Below, one piece after another: positions 42,491-51,874 of a stretch of DNA of 64,000 nucleotides. The notes under the pieces were generated by a model, which was given only the letters and a program-made list of their open reading frames with translations, searched no databases and was not told the DNA's origin. Each line of letters opens with the position of its first letter. Within the stretch, counting starts at the first letter, position 1. Both the position numbers and the translations under genes were made by a program. This DNA comes from Aquincolibacterium sp964606385 (GTDB lineage: Bacteria > Omnitrophota > Omnitrophia > Omnitrophales > Aquincolibacteriaceae), in contig CAZSFZ010000009.1 of the NCBI GenBank assembly GCA_964606385.1, positions 8,269 to 72,268 on the forward strand, read 5' to 3'.

Positions 42491-45400
42491 ATGCCAAAAC
42501 GCAACGACATTAATAAGATCCTGATCATCGGATCGGGGCCGATCATTATCGGCCAGGCCTGCGAGTTCGATTATTCCGGGACCCAGGCTTGTAAAGCGCT
42601 CCGCAAAGAAGGGTACGAGATCGTGCTCGTCAATTCCAATCCCGCGACGATCATGACGGATCCGGAAATGGCGGACCAGACCTATATCGAACCATTGACC
42701 CTGGAGAGCCTTGAGAAGATCATTGCCAAGGAACGGCCGGACGCGCTTCTTCCCAATCTGGGCGGTCAGACGGGGCTCAATCTCTCTTCTGCGCTTTATA
42801 AAAACGGCATTCTCGAAAAATACGGCGTTCAGATCATCGGGGTGAAGGCGGACGCCATCGAACGGGGTGAGGACCGTGAGGTTTTCAAGGCCACCATGGC
42901 CCAGCTCGGGATCCCGGTGCCTCAATCGGCGACGGCCAATACCGTCGAAGAATGCGAAGCGATCGCCCAGAAGATCGGTTACCCGGTCGTGATCCGTCCC
43001 GCGTATACAATGGGCGGAACGGGCGGCGGGATCGCCTATAACGTGGAAGACCTGCGGGTGATCGCGCTCCGGGGGCTTACGGTGAGTATTGCCCGCCAGG
43101 TGCTGATCGAAGAAGCAGTGATCGGATGGGAAGAGCTGGAACTCGAGGTCGTCCGCGACGCGAAGAACCAGAAGATCACGGTATGTTTTATCGAGAACGT
43201 GGACGCGATGGGCGTGCACACCGGGGACAGTTTTTGCGTGGCGCCGATGCTCACGGTCGCGCCCGAGCTCCAGAAAAAGCTCCAGGAATATTCTTATAAG
43301 ATCGTCGACGCGATCGGTGTGGTCGGAGGCACGAACATCCAGTTCGCGCACAATAAAAAAGACGGCCGCGTGGTGGTGATCGAGATCAATCCGCGCACGT
43401 CCCGTTCGTCCGCGCTCGCTTCGAAAGCGACGGGGTTTCCGATCGCGATGGTGTCAACGCGTCTTGCGGCCGGTCTCACGATGGATGAGATCCCTTACTG
43501 GCGGGATGGGTCGCTTGAGAAATACACGCCGAGCGGGGAGTACGTGGTCGTGAAATTCGCCCGTTGGGCGTTTGAAAAGTTCCCCAAGGCCCAGGATGTT
43601 TTGGGAACGCAGATGAAAGCTGTCGGCGAGGTCATGTCCATCGGCAAGAATTTCAAGGAGGCTTTTCAGAAGGCCATCCGGTCTCTCGAGATCGGCCGCT
43701 ACGGCCTCGGTGGGGCCAAAGATTTCAAGCAGCTGACCGTCGAACAGCTCCGGGGTCGCCTGGCGCATGCTTCCAGCGAACGGATCTTCCTCATGTATGA
43801 AGCCCTTCGGAAGGGTTTCTCCGTCGAAGAGCTTTACCGCATGACCCACATCGGGCTGTGGTTCATCCAGGAAATGAAGGACCTCGTGACGTTCGAGGAA
43901 GAGATTATCCAGAATCCTTGGGACAAATTCACGGACAAGGACCTCGTGAAGGCCAAGGAATGGGGTTTTTCGGACCGGTACCTTGCGGGGCTTTTCGGGG
44001 TTTCGGAGACGGCGGTGCGTGAACGCCGCATCCGCCTCGGCAAGATCGCCCGGTATGAGGCCGTTCCTGTGAGCGGCGTGGAAAACGCGGCGTATTATTA
44101 CTCCACCTATCACGTGGGTAAGGAAGATGTGGCGGTTTCCAGGAATAAAAAGATCCTGATCCTGGGCGGCGGGCCGAACCGGATCGGGCAGGGGATTGAA
44201 TTCGATTACACCTGCGTGCACGCGGTGATGGCGCTCCGCGCGGCCGGTTATGAATCGATCATGATCAACTGTAACCCCGAAACGGTATCGACCGACTACG
44301 ATACGGCGAACAAGCTTTATTTTGAGCCCCTGACGGTGGAGGACGTTCTGACGATCTATGAAAAAGAAAAACCGGACGGCGTGATCGTCCAGTTCGGCGG
44401 ACAAACGCCTCTCAATATCGCCAGGCAGCTTAAAGACGCGGGTGTGAAGATCCTGGGGACCACCCCGGAAAGCATCGCGTTCGCGGAAGACCGCGAACTT
44501 TTCCGCGAAAAAATGATCGAGCTCGGCATCCCGCAGCCCGAAAGCGGCATCGCGCGTTCGTTGGAAGAGGCGCTTGGGATCGCGGAGCGGATCGGCTATC
44601 CCCTCATGGTCCGTCCTTCTTTCGTGCTCGGCGGCCGCGGCATGGAGATCATTTACGATGAGGCCATGCTGAGAAAATACGCGGTGGAAGCCATCAAGGT
44701 GAGCCCGGAGCATCCGATGCTGATCGACCGGTTCCTGGATAAGGCGCTTGAATGCGAAGTGGACGCCCTTTCCGACGGGACCGACGCTTTTGTCACGACG
44801 GTCATGGAACACATTGAATGGGCCGGGGTGCATTCGGGGGATTCGGCCTGCTCCATCCCGAGCCGGACGATCTCCAAAGAGCATCTGAAGCAGATCGAGG
44901 ACTACACGGCCAAGATCGCCAAGGCGCTCAGCGTCGTGGGCCTCATCAATGTCCAATACGCGATCTGCGACGGTAAGGTCTATATCCTGGAAGCGAACCC
45001 CCGCGCCTCGCGCACGGTGCCGATCGTTTCCAAAGTGACGGGAGTTCCGATCGCGCGCATCGCGACCGAAATGATGCTCGGCAAAAAGATCGGTGATTTC
45101 CCGCAGCTCAAGAATGTCAAAGCGCGGTTTTTCGGCGTGAAAGAAGCCGTGTTCCCCTTCAACATGTTCCCCGAAGTCGATCCGATCCTGGGTCCCGAAA
45201 TGCGGGCGACGGGAGAAGTGATGGGGGTGGGGGATAATTTCGGCGCGGCGTTCTACAAGGCGCAGGAAGCCACGGGCGCGAAGCTTCCGCTGGAAGGGAA
45301 TGCTCTTTTAACGGTGGCGGGTAAGGACAAGGAGATGCTGCCGCCTATCGCGAAAAAACTGATCTCGCTCGGTTTCAAGATCTTCGCGACGGAGAAGACC

Positions 45401-45712
45401 AGCGCGTTCCTGACGGCGCAAAAGATCGAGAACACCTTCATTAAAAAGATCCATGAAGGGCAGCCGAATATCGCGGACGCGATCAAGAACGGCGAACTGC
45501 AGCTGATCATCAACACGCCGGAAGGACGCGGCAGCCAGGTGGACGACAGCTACATCCGCATGATGGCGATCCAGCGCAAGCTGCCGTACGTGACCTCCAT
45601 CGCGGCGGCGGAAGCGACCGTGGAAGGCATCACCGCGGCGAAAAAAGACAAGATCACGCCCAAATCCCTTCAGGATTATTACGGCGTCAAGAAACAGATG
45701 GTGGCGGTTTAA
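42491..45712 (+). CDS. carB: carbamoyl-phosphate synthase large subunit, copy 1
   Basis: 1073 residues. Two ATP-grasp halves (about 1-400 and 555-935), each with its nucleotide and substrate motifs, an oligomerisation segment between, and a C-terminal MGS-like allosteric domain (about 938-1073). It opens with ILIIGSGPIIIGQACEFDYS. The region after the first ATP-grasp reads EYVVVKFARWAFEKF, unlike the E. coli form and unlike copy 2, so the two copies look like different lineages rather than a fresh duplication. Both halves seem intact. The gene follows carA and precedes the second carB by 33 bases. Confidence 0.94.
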   Translation: MPKRNDINKILIIGSGPIIIGQACEFDYSGTQACKALRKEGYEIVLVNSNPATIMTDPEMADQTYIEPLTLESLEKIIAKERPDALLPNLGGQTGLNLSSALYKNGILEKYGVQIIGVKADAIERGEDREVFKATMAQLGIPVPQSATANTVEECEAIAQKIGYPVVIRPAYTMGGTGGGIAYNVEDLRVIALRGLTVSIARQVLIEEAVIGWEELELEVVRDAKNQKITVCFIENVDAMGVHTGDSFCVAPMLTVAPELQKKLQEYSYKIVDAIGVVGGTNIQFAHNKKDGRVVVIEINPRTSRSSALASKATGFPIAMVSTRLAAGLTMDEIPYWRDGSLEKYTPSGEYVVVKFARWAFEKFPKAQDVLGTQMKAVGEVMSIGKNFKEAFQKAIRSLEIGRYGLGGAKDFKQLTVEQLRGRLAHASSERIFLMYEALRKGFSVEELYRMTHIGLWFIQEMKDLVTFEEEIIQNPWDKFTDKDLVKAKEWGFSDRYLAGLFGVSETAVRERRIRLGKIARYEAVPVSGVENAAYYYSTYHVGKEDVAVSRNKKILILGGGPNRIGQGIEFDYTCVHAVMALRAAGYESIMINCNPETVSTDYDTANKLYFEPLTVEDVLTIYEKEKPDGVIVQFGGQTPLNIARQLKDAGVKILGTTPESIAFAEDRELFREKMIELGIPQPESGIARSLEEALGIAERIGYPLMVRPSFVLGGRGMEIIYDEAMLRKYAVEAIKVSPEHPMLIDRFLDKALECEVDALSDGTDAFVTTVMEHIEWAGVHSGDSACSIPSRTISKEHLKQIEDYTAKIAKALSVVGLINVQYAICDGKVYILEANPRASRTVPIVSKVTGVPIARIATEMMLGKKIGDFPQLKNVKARFFGVKEAVFPFNMFPEVDPILGPEMRATGEVMGVGDNFGAAFYKAQEATGAKLPLEGNALLTVAGKDKEMLPPIAKKLISLGFKIFATEKTSAFLTAQKIENTFIKKIHEGQPNIADAIKNGELQLIINTPEGRGSQVDDSYIRMMAIQRKLPYVTSIAAAEATVEGITAAKKDKITPKSLQDYYGVKKQMVAV

Positions 45713-45745
45713 AAGTTTTTAAAGCGGCAGAAGGCAAACACTCAA

Positions 45746-48700
45746 ATGGCGAAACGAACGGACATCAAGAAGATCCTTATCATCGGTTCCGGCCCGATCA
45801 TCATCGGTCAGGCCTGCGAATTCGATTATTCCGGCGCCCAGGCTGTGAAAGCCCTGAAAGAGGAGGGCTATAAGGTCGTCCTGATCAATTCCAACCCCGC
45901 GACGATCATGACCGATCCGGAGCTCGCGGACGCGACCTATATCGAGCCGCTGACCGTGGAATTCCTCGAGAAGGTCATCATGAAGGAAAAGCCCGACGCG
46001 GTCCTGCCGACCATGGGTGGACAAACGGGGCTGAACCTCGCGGTCGAGGCCTTTGAGGCAGGTGTGTTCAAACGTCATAACGTTGAGATGATCGGCGCGA
46101 AATACGAAGCGATCAAAAAAGCCGAGAACCGGGAAGAATTCAAGCGCGCGATGCAGAAGATCGGCCTGGACCTTCCCAAAAGCGATTTCGCGTATTCGCT
46201 GGAGGAGGCCGAAAAGGTCGCCGAAAAGATCGGTTATCCGGTGATCGTCCGCGCGAGTTTCACGCTCGGCGGTTCCGGAAGCGGTGTTTGCCATAATGTC
46301 GAGGAGCTCCGGGCTACGGCCCGTACAGGACTCGACTACAGCCGGGTCCACGAGATCCTGATCGAGGAATCGATCGTCGGGTGGAAGGAATACGAGCTCG
46401 AGGTCATGCGGGACAAGAATGATAATTTCGTTGTGATCTGCTCGATCGAGAACCTGGACCCGATGGGGATCCATACGGGTGATTCCATTACCGTGGCGCC
46501 CGCACAGACCCTGACGGACCGGGAATACCAGCGGATGCGCGACGCCGCCCGCAAGGTTATGTCCGAGATCGGGATCGAGACCGGCGGTTCGAACGTCCAG
46601 TTCGCGGTCGATCCCAAAAACGGGCGCATGGTCATCATTGAAATGAACCCGCGCGTTTCCCGGTCTTCGGCCCTGGCATCCAAAGCCACGGGATTTCCCA
46701 TCGCGAAATTCGCGGCCAAACTCGCGGTCGGCCTCACGCTTGATGAGATCCCGAACGATATCACGAAGTACACGCCCGCCTCCTTCGAACCCTCGATCGA
46801 CTATTGCGTGGTCAAGATCCCGCGTTTTGCTTTTGAGAAATTCGAAGGGGTGGATGACCGTCTGACCACCCAGATGAAATCCGTGGGGGAGGTGATGTCG
46901 ATCGGCCGCACTTTTAAGGAATCTTTCCAGAAAGGCCTGCGTTCGCTCGAGACCAAGCGGTTCGGTTTCGGCGGGGACGGCAAAGATAAGGTTTTCGACC
47001 TTGAGCTTAAGACTCGCGCGGCGTACGTGAAATTCCTGCATCAGGCCCCGAATGATGGGGAGCTCCGCAAAAAGATCTTCGAACATGTCAAGATCCCGCG
47101 CGACGGACGGGTCTTCTATCTGAAATACGCGTTCCTCGCGGGGTTCACCCTGGAGGAGATCTACAAACAGACAGGCGTTGATCCCTGGTTTCTCGCCCAG
47201 CTCAAGCAGATCATCGATCTCGAAAAAGAGCTTCTGGACGCGCGGGGGGACGAAAAGGAGCGGAAGTCCCTGCTCCGCAAGGCCAAGCAGTACGGATTTT
47301 CGGATGTCCAGCTCGCCTTCTTCTGGGGCATGCGACAGCCCGAGGTAAGAAAGCTCCGGAAAAAAATCGGGATCAAACCGGTTTACAAACTGGTGGATAC
47401 CTGCGCCGCCGAATTCAAGGCCTATACCCCTTATTTTTATTCGACCTATGAGGATGAAGACGAAGCGAACCCCAGCCGCAAAAAGAAGGTCATGATCCTG
47501 GGCGGCGGGCCGAACCGGATCGGACAGGGGATCGAGTTCGATTACTGCTGCGTGCACGCGGTGTTCGCGCTCAAAAAAATGGGTTATGAGACCATCATGG
47601 TCAACTCGAACCCCGAAACGGTCTCAACCGATTACGACACGTCCGACAAGCTTTTCTTCGAGCCGCTCACGCTGGAAGACGTGCTCAATATCTATGAGAA
47701 TGAAAAACCGGTCGGAGTGATCCTGCAGTTGGGCGGGCAGACCCCTCTTAACCTTGCGAAATCCCTTCTGGCGAACGGCGTCAGGATCCTCGGCACTTCT
47801 GTGGACGCGATCGATCGCGCGGAAGACCGGGACCGGTTCAAGAAGCTCCTTAAAAAGATCGGTCTCCGTCAGCCCGCGAATGGGATCGCGACCAGCCTCG
47901 AAGAAGCCCAGCAGATCGCTAAAGAGATCGGCTATCCCGTGGTGATCCGGCCGTCCTACGTGCTCGGCGGGCGCGCGATGGAGATCGTCTATGACCAGAC
48001 CTCGCTCAAGAAATACATGAAGACCGCTGTCGAGGCGAGCGATGACCAGCCTATTCTGATCGATAAATTCCTTGAGGATGCGACCGAAATGGACGTGGAC
48101 CTTATTTCGGACGGGAAGACAGCCGTTGTGGGCTCGGTGATGGAACATATTGAAGAGGCCGGCATCCATTCGGGCGACAGCGCGTCCGTGATCCCTCCCT
48201 TTTCTGTTTCTCGTGAGATCGTCGAAGAGATCGTCCAAAAGACCAAACAGATCGCCAAGGAACTGCATGTCGTGGGCCTCATGAACGTCCAGTACGCGAT
48301 CCAGAAGGACCAGGTCTATTGCCTGGAGGTGAATCCGCGCGCTTCCCGGACCGTGCCTTTCGTGAGCAAAACGATCGGGGTGCCGCTCGCGAAGCTCGCG
48401 GCCCAGCTCATGGTCGGGAAAACCTTAAAAGATCTCAAATTCACCGAAGAGATCATCCCGAAACACGTCGCGGTGAAAGAATCCGTGTTCCCGTTCGTGA
48501 AATTTCCGGGCGTGGACATCATCCTGTCCCCCGAAATGAAATCCACCGGGGAAGTGATGGGGATCGATAAGGATTTCGGGAAGGCTTTCTATAAATCGCA
48601 GGATGCGGCGATGTCCCATATCCCGCGCAAAGGCACGGTTTTTATCAGCGTCAAGGATACCGACAAACCGAAGATCGCCGAGGTCGCGAGGGATTTCCAC

Positions 48701-49036
48701 CGGCTTGGTTTCAAGGTCGTTTCGACCAAAGGCACCGCGCAGGTCCTGAGGGATTACCGGGTTCCCGTCCAGGAGATCCTGAAGATCACCGAGGGAAGCC
48801 CCCACATCGGGGACTGGGTCAAAACCAAGAAGATGGATCTCATTATCAACACGCCGAGCGGCAAGGGCCCCATGCTGGACGAGGGCAAGATCCGTTCACT
48901 CGCGGTCTCTTTCAATATTCCCTGCATCACGACCTTGAGCGCCGCGCGCGCCGCGATCCGGGGACTTCAGGCTGTCAAGGACGATGACCTGGATGTGCGG
49001 TCGATCCAGGATTATCAGGGGATGAATAGCAAATAA
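45746..49036 (+). CDS. carbamoyl-phosphate synthase large subunit, copy 2
   Basis: 1096 residues of the same architecture as copy 1: opening ILIIGSGPIIIGQACEFDYS, two ATP-grasp halves, MGS-like C-terminus. It is closer to E. coli CarB in several segments (KIPRFAFEKFEGVDDRLTTQ). Copy 1 instead has KFARWAFEKFPKAQDVLGTQ. All core motifs appear present in both halves. One copy may serve arginine and the other pyrimidine synthesis, with separate allosteric control, but only one carA is visible here. Symbol left empty because it duplicates carB. Confidence 0.92.
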   Translation: MAKRTDIKKILIIGSGPIIIGQACEFDYSGAQAVKALKEEGYKVVLINSNPATIMTDPELADATYIEPLTVEFLEKVIMKEKPDAVLPTMGGQTGLNLAVEAFEAGVFKRHNVEMIGAKYEAIKKAENREEFKRAMQKIGLDLPKSDFAYSLEEAEKVAEKIGYPVIVRASFTLGGSGSGVCHNVEELRATARTGLDYSRVHEILIEESIVGWKEYELEVMRDKNDNFVVICSIENLDPMGIHTGDSITVAPAQTLTDREYQRMRDAARKVMSEIGIETGGSNVQFAVDPKNGRMVIIEMNPRVSRSSALASKATGFPIAKFAAKLAVGLTLDEIPNDITKYTPASFEPSIDYCVVKIPRFAFEKFEGVDDRLTTQMKSVGEVMSIGRTFKESFQKGLRSLETKRFGFGGDGKDKVFDLELKTRAAYVKFLHQAPNDGELRKKIFEHVKIPRDGRVFYLKYAFLAGFTLEEIYKQTGVDPWFLAQLKQIIDLEKELLDARGDEKERKSLLRKAKQYGFSDVQLAFFWGMRQPEVRKLRKKIGIKPVYKLVDTCAAEFKAYTPYFYSTYEDEDEANPSRKKKVMILGGGPNRIGQGIEFDYCCVHAVFALKKMGYETIMVNSNPETVSTDYDTSDKLFFEPLTLEDVLNIYENEKPVGVILQLGGQTPLNLAKSLLANGVRILGTSVDAIDRAEDRDRFKKLLKKIGLRQPANGIATSLEEAQQIAKEIGYPVVIRPSYVLGGRAMEIVYDQTSLKKYMKTAVEASDDQPILIDKFLEDATEMDVDLISDGKTAVVGSVMEHIEEAGIHSGDSASVIPPFSVSREIVEEIVQKTKQIAKELHVVGLMNVQYAIQKDQVYCLEVNPRASRTVPFVSKTIGVPLAKLAAQLMVGKTLKDLKFTEEIIPKHVAVKESVFPFVKFPGVDIILSPEMKSTGEVMGIDKDFGKAFYKSQDAAMSHIPRKGTVFISVKDTDKPKIAEVARDFHRLGFKVVSTKGTAQVLRDYRVPVQEILKITEGSPHIGDWVKTKKMDLIINTPSGKGPMLDEGKIRSLAVSFNIPCITTLSAARAAIRGLQAVKDDDLDVRSIQDYQGMNSK

Positions 49037-49072
49037 TTTGCTGCGGTTGTATCAACATAAAAGGAAAGTACT

Positions 49073-51649
49073 TTGATCAGTTCAGGAGTGAGAGGTCTCG
49101 ATAAGGTCACGACGGGGCTCCGCCTCGGCGATAACGTCGTCTGGCAGGTCGATGCCATCCATCATTACGTGGAATTCGTCACGCCTTTCGTGCAAAAAGC
49201 CCTCGAAGAAAAACGCCGGCTTGTCTACATCCGCTTCGCCAATCACGAACCTCTTCTTAAAGAGAATCCCAATATCAAGGTCTACAAGCTCGACCCGCAT
49301 ATCGGATTCGAACCTTTTTCCGCGGAGATCCACAGCATCGCGAAAAAAGAAGGCGAAGGCGTTTTTTATGTGTTCGACTGCCTCTCCGACCTTCTCTCGG
49401 CCTGGGCCAATGACCTCATGATCGGGAATTTCTTCAAGATCACCTGCCCGTACCTTTATGAACTCAACACGATCGCCTATTTCGCGCTCTTGCGGAGCCG
49501 GCATTCGTTCAAGACCGTCGCGCGCATCCGCGACACGACCCAGCTTTTGATCGATCTCTATTACTATCACGGCGATTGTTACGTCCATTTCCTCAAGGTC
49601 TGGAACCGGTATTCCCCGACGATGTTCCTGCCGCATGTCCGTCAGAAGGACAAATTCGTTCCCATCGCCAACAGCGCCGACACGGCGAAGGTTTTTTCGG
49701 AGATCTTCAAGAAAGGCGCCAAGAGCGCCAAACGAAACCTGGATTACTGGGACCAGCTTTTCATGAAGGCCGAAGACCTGGCGGGGCAGAAGAAGGCCTC
49801 CCGCGAGGTTAAGGAACAGATGATGGACCAGCTATGCCGGATTGTCCTGGCCCGCGATGAAAAAATGCTGGGGTTGGCCAAGGCAAACCTTGAGCTGGAT
49901 GACCTGCTCACGATCAAATCAAGGATGATCGGGACCGGGTTCATCGGCGGCAAATCGGTCGGGATGCTGATCGCCCGGAGCATTTTATCAAAGGAGAAAT
50001 CCCTCGAGGCCGAAAAACTTTTTGAACCGCACGATTCCTTTTATATCGGGTCTGATGTTTTTTACACGTATATCGTGGAGAACGGCCTGTGGAAAGACCA
50101 TATGGCCCAGCGGACCCCTGAAGGTTATTTTGATGTCGCCGGAAAACTCCACGATGAGCTGGCGCGCGGCGTGTTCCCGGAAGAGATCAAGGACCAGTTC
50201 CAGCAGATGATCGAATATTTCGGGCAATCGCCGATCATCGTCCGTTCGAGCAGCCTTCTCGAGGATAGTTACGGGAACGCGTTCGCGGGAAAGTATGAAA
50301 GTGTTTTTCTTGTGAATCAGGGCACGCCCGACGAGCGGTTCGTGAAGTTCGTTGAGGCGGTGAGAAGGATCTACGCGTCTACCATGAACCCGGATGCCCT
50401 GGCCTACCGCCGGCAGCGCGGCCTCGACCAGATGGACGAGCAGATGGCGCTTCTGGTGCAGCGCGTTTCGGGCGCCTATCACCAGGATTATTTTTTTCCG
50501 GACGCGGCCGGCGTCGGGATCTCGCAGAATGTTTTCGTCTGGAAAAATGGTTTGGACCCCAAGGCGGGCATGTTGCGCCTTGTGTTGGGGCTTGGCACCC
50601 GCGCGGTGAACCGCGTGGAAGGGGATTACCCGCGTGTTGTGGCGCTGGATGAACCGCTTCTCAAGGCTTACGCCGGGATGGCGGCGACCCAGCGGTTCTC
50701 CCAGCATGAAGTCGACGTGCTCAACATCAAAGAAAACGCGCTGCAGACGGTCTCTTTCAGGAAGCTGCTGAAGGAAAAAATGGAAATGCCGCTGGAGCTT
50801 TTGGCGATCAAGGACCATGAGGTCGCGGAAAAGTTAAAAGAAATGGGTTCGGAGGAGGAACCCTGGATCATCACGTTCGACGAGCTTCTCTCAAAGACGG
50901 AATTTTCCGGGATCATGCAGAAGATCCTGAAATCGCTGGAAACGGCCTACGGGTATCCCGTGGATATCGAGTTCACGGTGAATTTCAAGAAGAACGGCGC
51001 TTTCCAGGTGAACCTGCTCCAGTGCCGTCCGATGCAGACCAAGGGCCTGGGCCATCGCGTGAAGATCCCTAAAACGATCGCGAAGGACAAGATCCTTTTC
51101 CAGGCGAAAGGGAATTTTCTGGGCGGGAACATCCTGCAGGCGATCGACAAGATCATCTACGTGGATCCCCAAGCCTATTGCGCGCTCGAGACGCAATCCG
51201 ACCGGTATGATGTCGCGCGCGCGGTGGGAGAGCTCAACCGCATGATCGGAAGCCGGGACCGCATGGCCGTGATGCTCCTCGGGCCCGGCCGGTGGGGGAC
51301 GACGACCCCGTCGCTTGGGGTGCCGGTTTCATTCGCCGAGATCAACCATATCACTATCCTGGGGGAGATCGCGTTTGTGTCGGAGAATGCGTCCCCCGAG
51401 ATCTCTTTCGGGACGCACTTTTTCCAGGACCTCGTGGAGACGGGGATCTTTTACGTGGCGCTTTTCCCCGATGACGCCGGGACTTTCATGAATCAGAAAT
51501 TTTTTGACGCGGCCCCCAAAACGCTCCGGAAACTCGCGCCGGAATACAAGAAGTACAAGCACGTGATCAAGGTCTGCGACGTCAAAAAAGAGCATCTCAA
51601 GATCGCGGCGGACATCCTCTCCCAAAAAGTCGTCTGTTACTTCGAATAA
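49073..51649 (+). CDS. KaiC-like domain fused to PEP/pyruvate-binding ATP-grasp domain
   Basis: 858 residues, TTG start after AAGGAAAG. Residues 1-220 look like a RecA/KaiC core (GVRGLDKVTTGLRLGDNVVW), but the P-loop GxxxxGK(T/S) is missing, so it should not hydrolyse ATP. From about 280 onward is a PPDK/PEP-synthase N-terminal ATP-grasp domain: GGKSVGMLIARS, PIIVRSSSLLEDSYGNAFAG and QVNLLQCRPMQTK. The phosphohistidine swivel domain and PEP/pyruvate barrel of PPDK are absent; instead there is a 200-residue C-terminal region with LLGPGRWGTTTPSLGVP and FGTHFFQDLVETGIFYVAL. It belongs to a recognisable but uncharacterised group. Located after the two carB genes, 36 bases downstream. Confidence 0.8.
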   Translation: MISSGVRGLDKVTTGLRLGDNVVWQVDAIHHYVEFVTPFVQKALEEKRRLVYIRFANHEPLLKENPNIKVYKLDPHIGFEPFSAEIHSIAKKEGEGVFYVFDCLSDLLSAWANDLMIGNFFKITCPYLYELNTIAYFALLRSRHSFKTVARIRDTTQLLIDLYYYHGDCYVHFLKVWNRYSPTMFLPHVRQKDKFVPIANSADTAKVFSEIFKKGAKSAKRNLDYWDQLFMKAEDLAGQKKASREVKEQMMDQLCRIVLARDEKMLGLAKANLELDDLLTIKSRMIGTGFIGGKSVGMLIARSILSKEKSLEAEKLFEPHDSFYIGSDVFYTYIVENGLWKDHMAQRTPEGYFDVAGKLHDELARGVFPEEIKDQFQQMIEYFGQSPIIVRSSSLLEDSYGNAFAGKYESVFLVNQGTPDERFVKFVEAVRRIYASTMNPDALAYRRQRGLDQMDEQMALLVQRVSGAYHQDYFFPDAAGVGISQNVFVWKNGLDPKAGMLRLVLGLGTRAVNRVEGDYPRVVALDEPLLKAYAGMAATQRFSQHEVDVLNIKENALQTVSFRKLLKEKMEMPLELLAIKDHEVAEKLKEMGSEEEPWIITFDELLSKTEFSGIMQKILKSLETAYGYPVDIEFTVNFKKNGAFQVNLLQCRPMQTKGLGHRVKIPKTIAKDKILFQAKGNFLGGNILQAIDKIIYVDPQAYCALETQSDRYDVARAVGELNRMIGSRDRMAVMLLGPGRWGTTTPSLGVPVSFAEINHITILGEIAFVSENASPEISFGTHFFQDLVETGIFYVALFPDDAGTFMNQKFFDAAPKTLRKLAPEYKKYKHVIKVCDVKKEHLKIAADILSQKVVCYFE

Positions 51650-51690
51650 TTCCCTCTCCTCGTTCCGGCCGCTTCTTTCGCCGCGTTCAT

Positions 51691-51719
51691 TTGCCAATCC
51701 GGATCTGGCGTGTTAGTTT
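51691..51719 (+). promoter_or_regulatory. promoter of the rlpA unit
   Basis: TTGCCA (51691-51696), 17-base spacer, TAGTTT (51714-51719) preceded by TGT, giving an extended -10. The predicted start near 51726 coincides with the 5' edge of the structured leader. Confidence 0.55.
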
Positions 51720-51727
51720 TTAAATAA

Positions 51728-51866
51728 GGGCAAAACCTGAGAGATCAGGTGACGTCCGCCGCATGGCGCGGCGGACCCGCGGAAATGTCCCGCGGGCAAA
51801 ACCACAATCCCGAACGCTTGAGCCTGTGAGAATCTTCAAGCGAGGGAAGTTGGGTTGCCGGGAGGT
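51728..51866 (+). promoter_or_regulatory. structured leader resembling a c-di-GMP-I (GEMM) riboswitch
   Basis: In order: GGCAAAACC (51729-51737), a hairpin closed by a GAGA tetraloop (51735-51750), GACG (51751-51754), then two strong hairpins (51754-51776 and 51776-51796), then CAAAACCAC (51797-51805), a stem 51809-51846 and finally GGGTTGCC (51852-51859). GEMM-I RNAs have GGCAAACC-hairpin-GACGCAAAGCCAC and later GCCGGGTTGCC, so this fits if the two hairpins are an insertion between GACG and CAAA. The final block runs into GGGAGG, the rlpA ribosome site, suggesting translational control. The match is by eye and the insertion is unusual. Confidence 0.45.
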
Positions 51867-51874
51867 AGGCTCTC

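Noticed and set aside
51728..51866. c-di-AMP (ydaO) riboswitch before rlpA
   Set aside because: Attractive because that class controls wall hydrolases, but the GGGTGAATC and CCCGACAGCTAACC blocks of the class are absent, while GEMM-like blocks are present.
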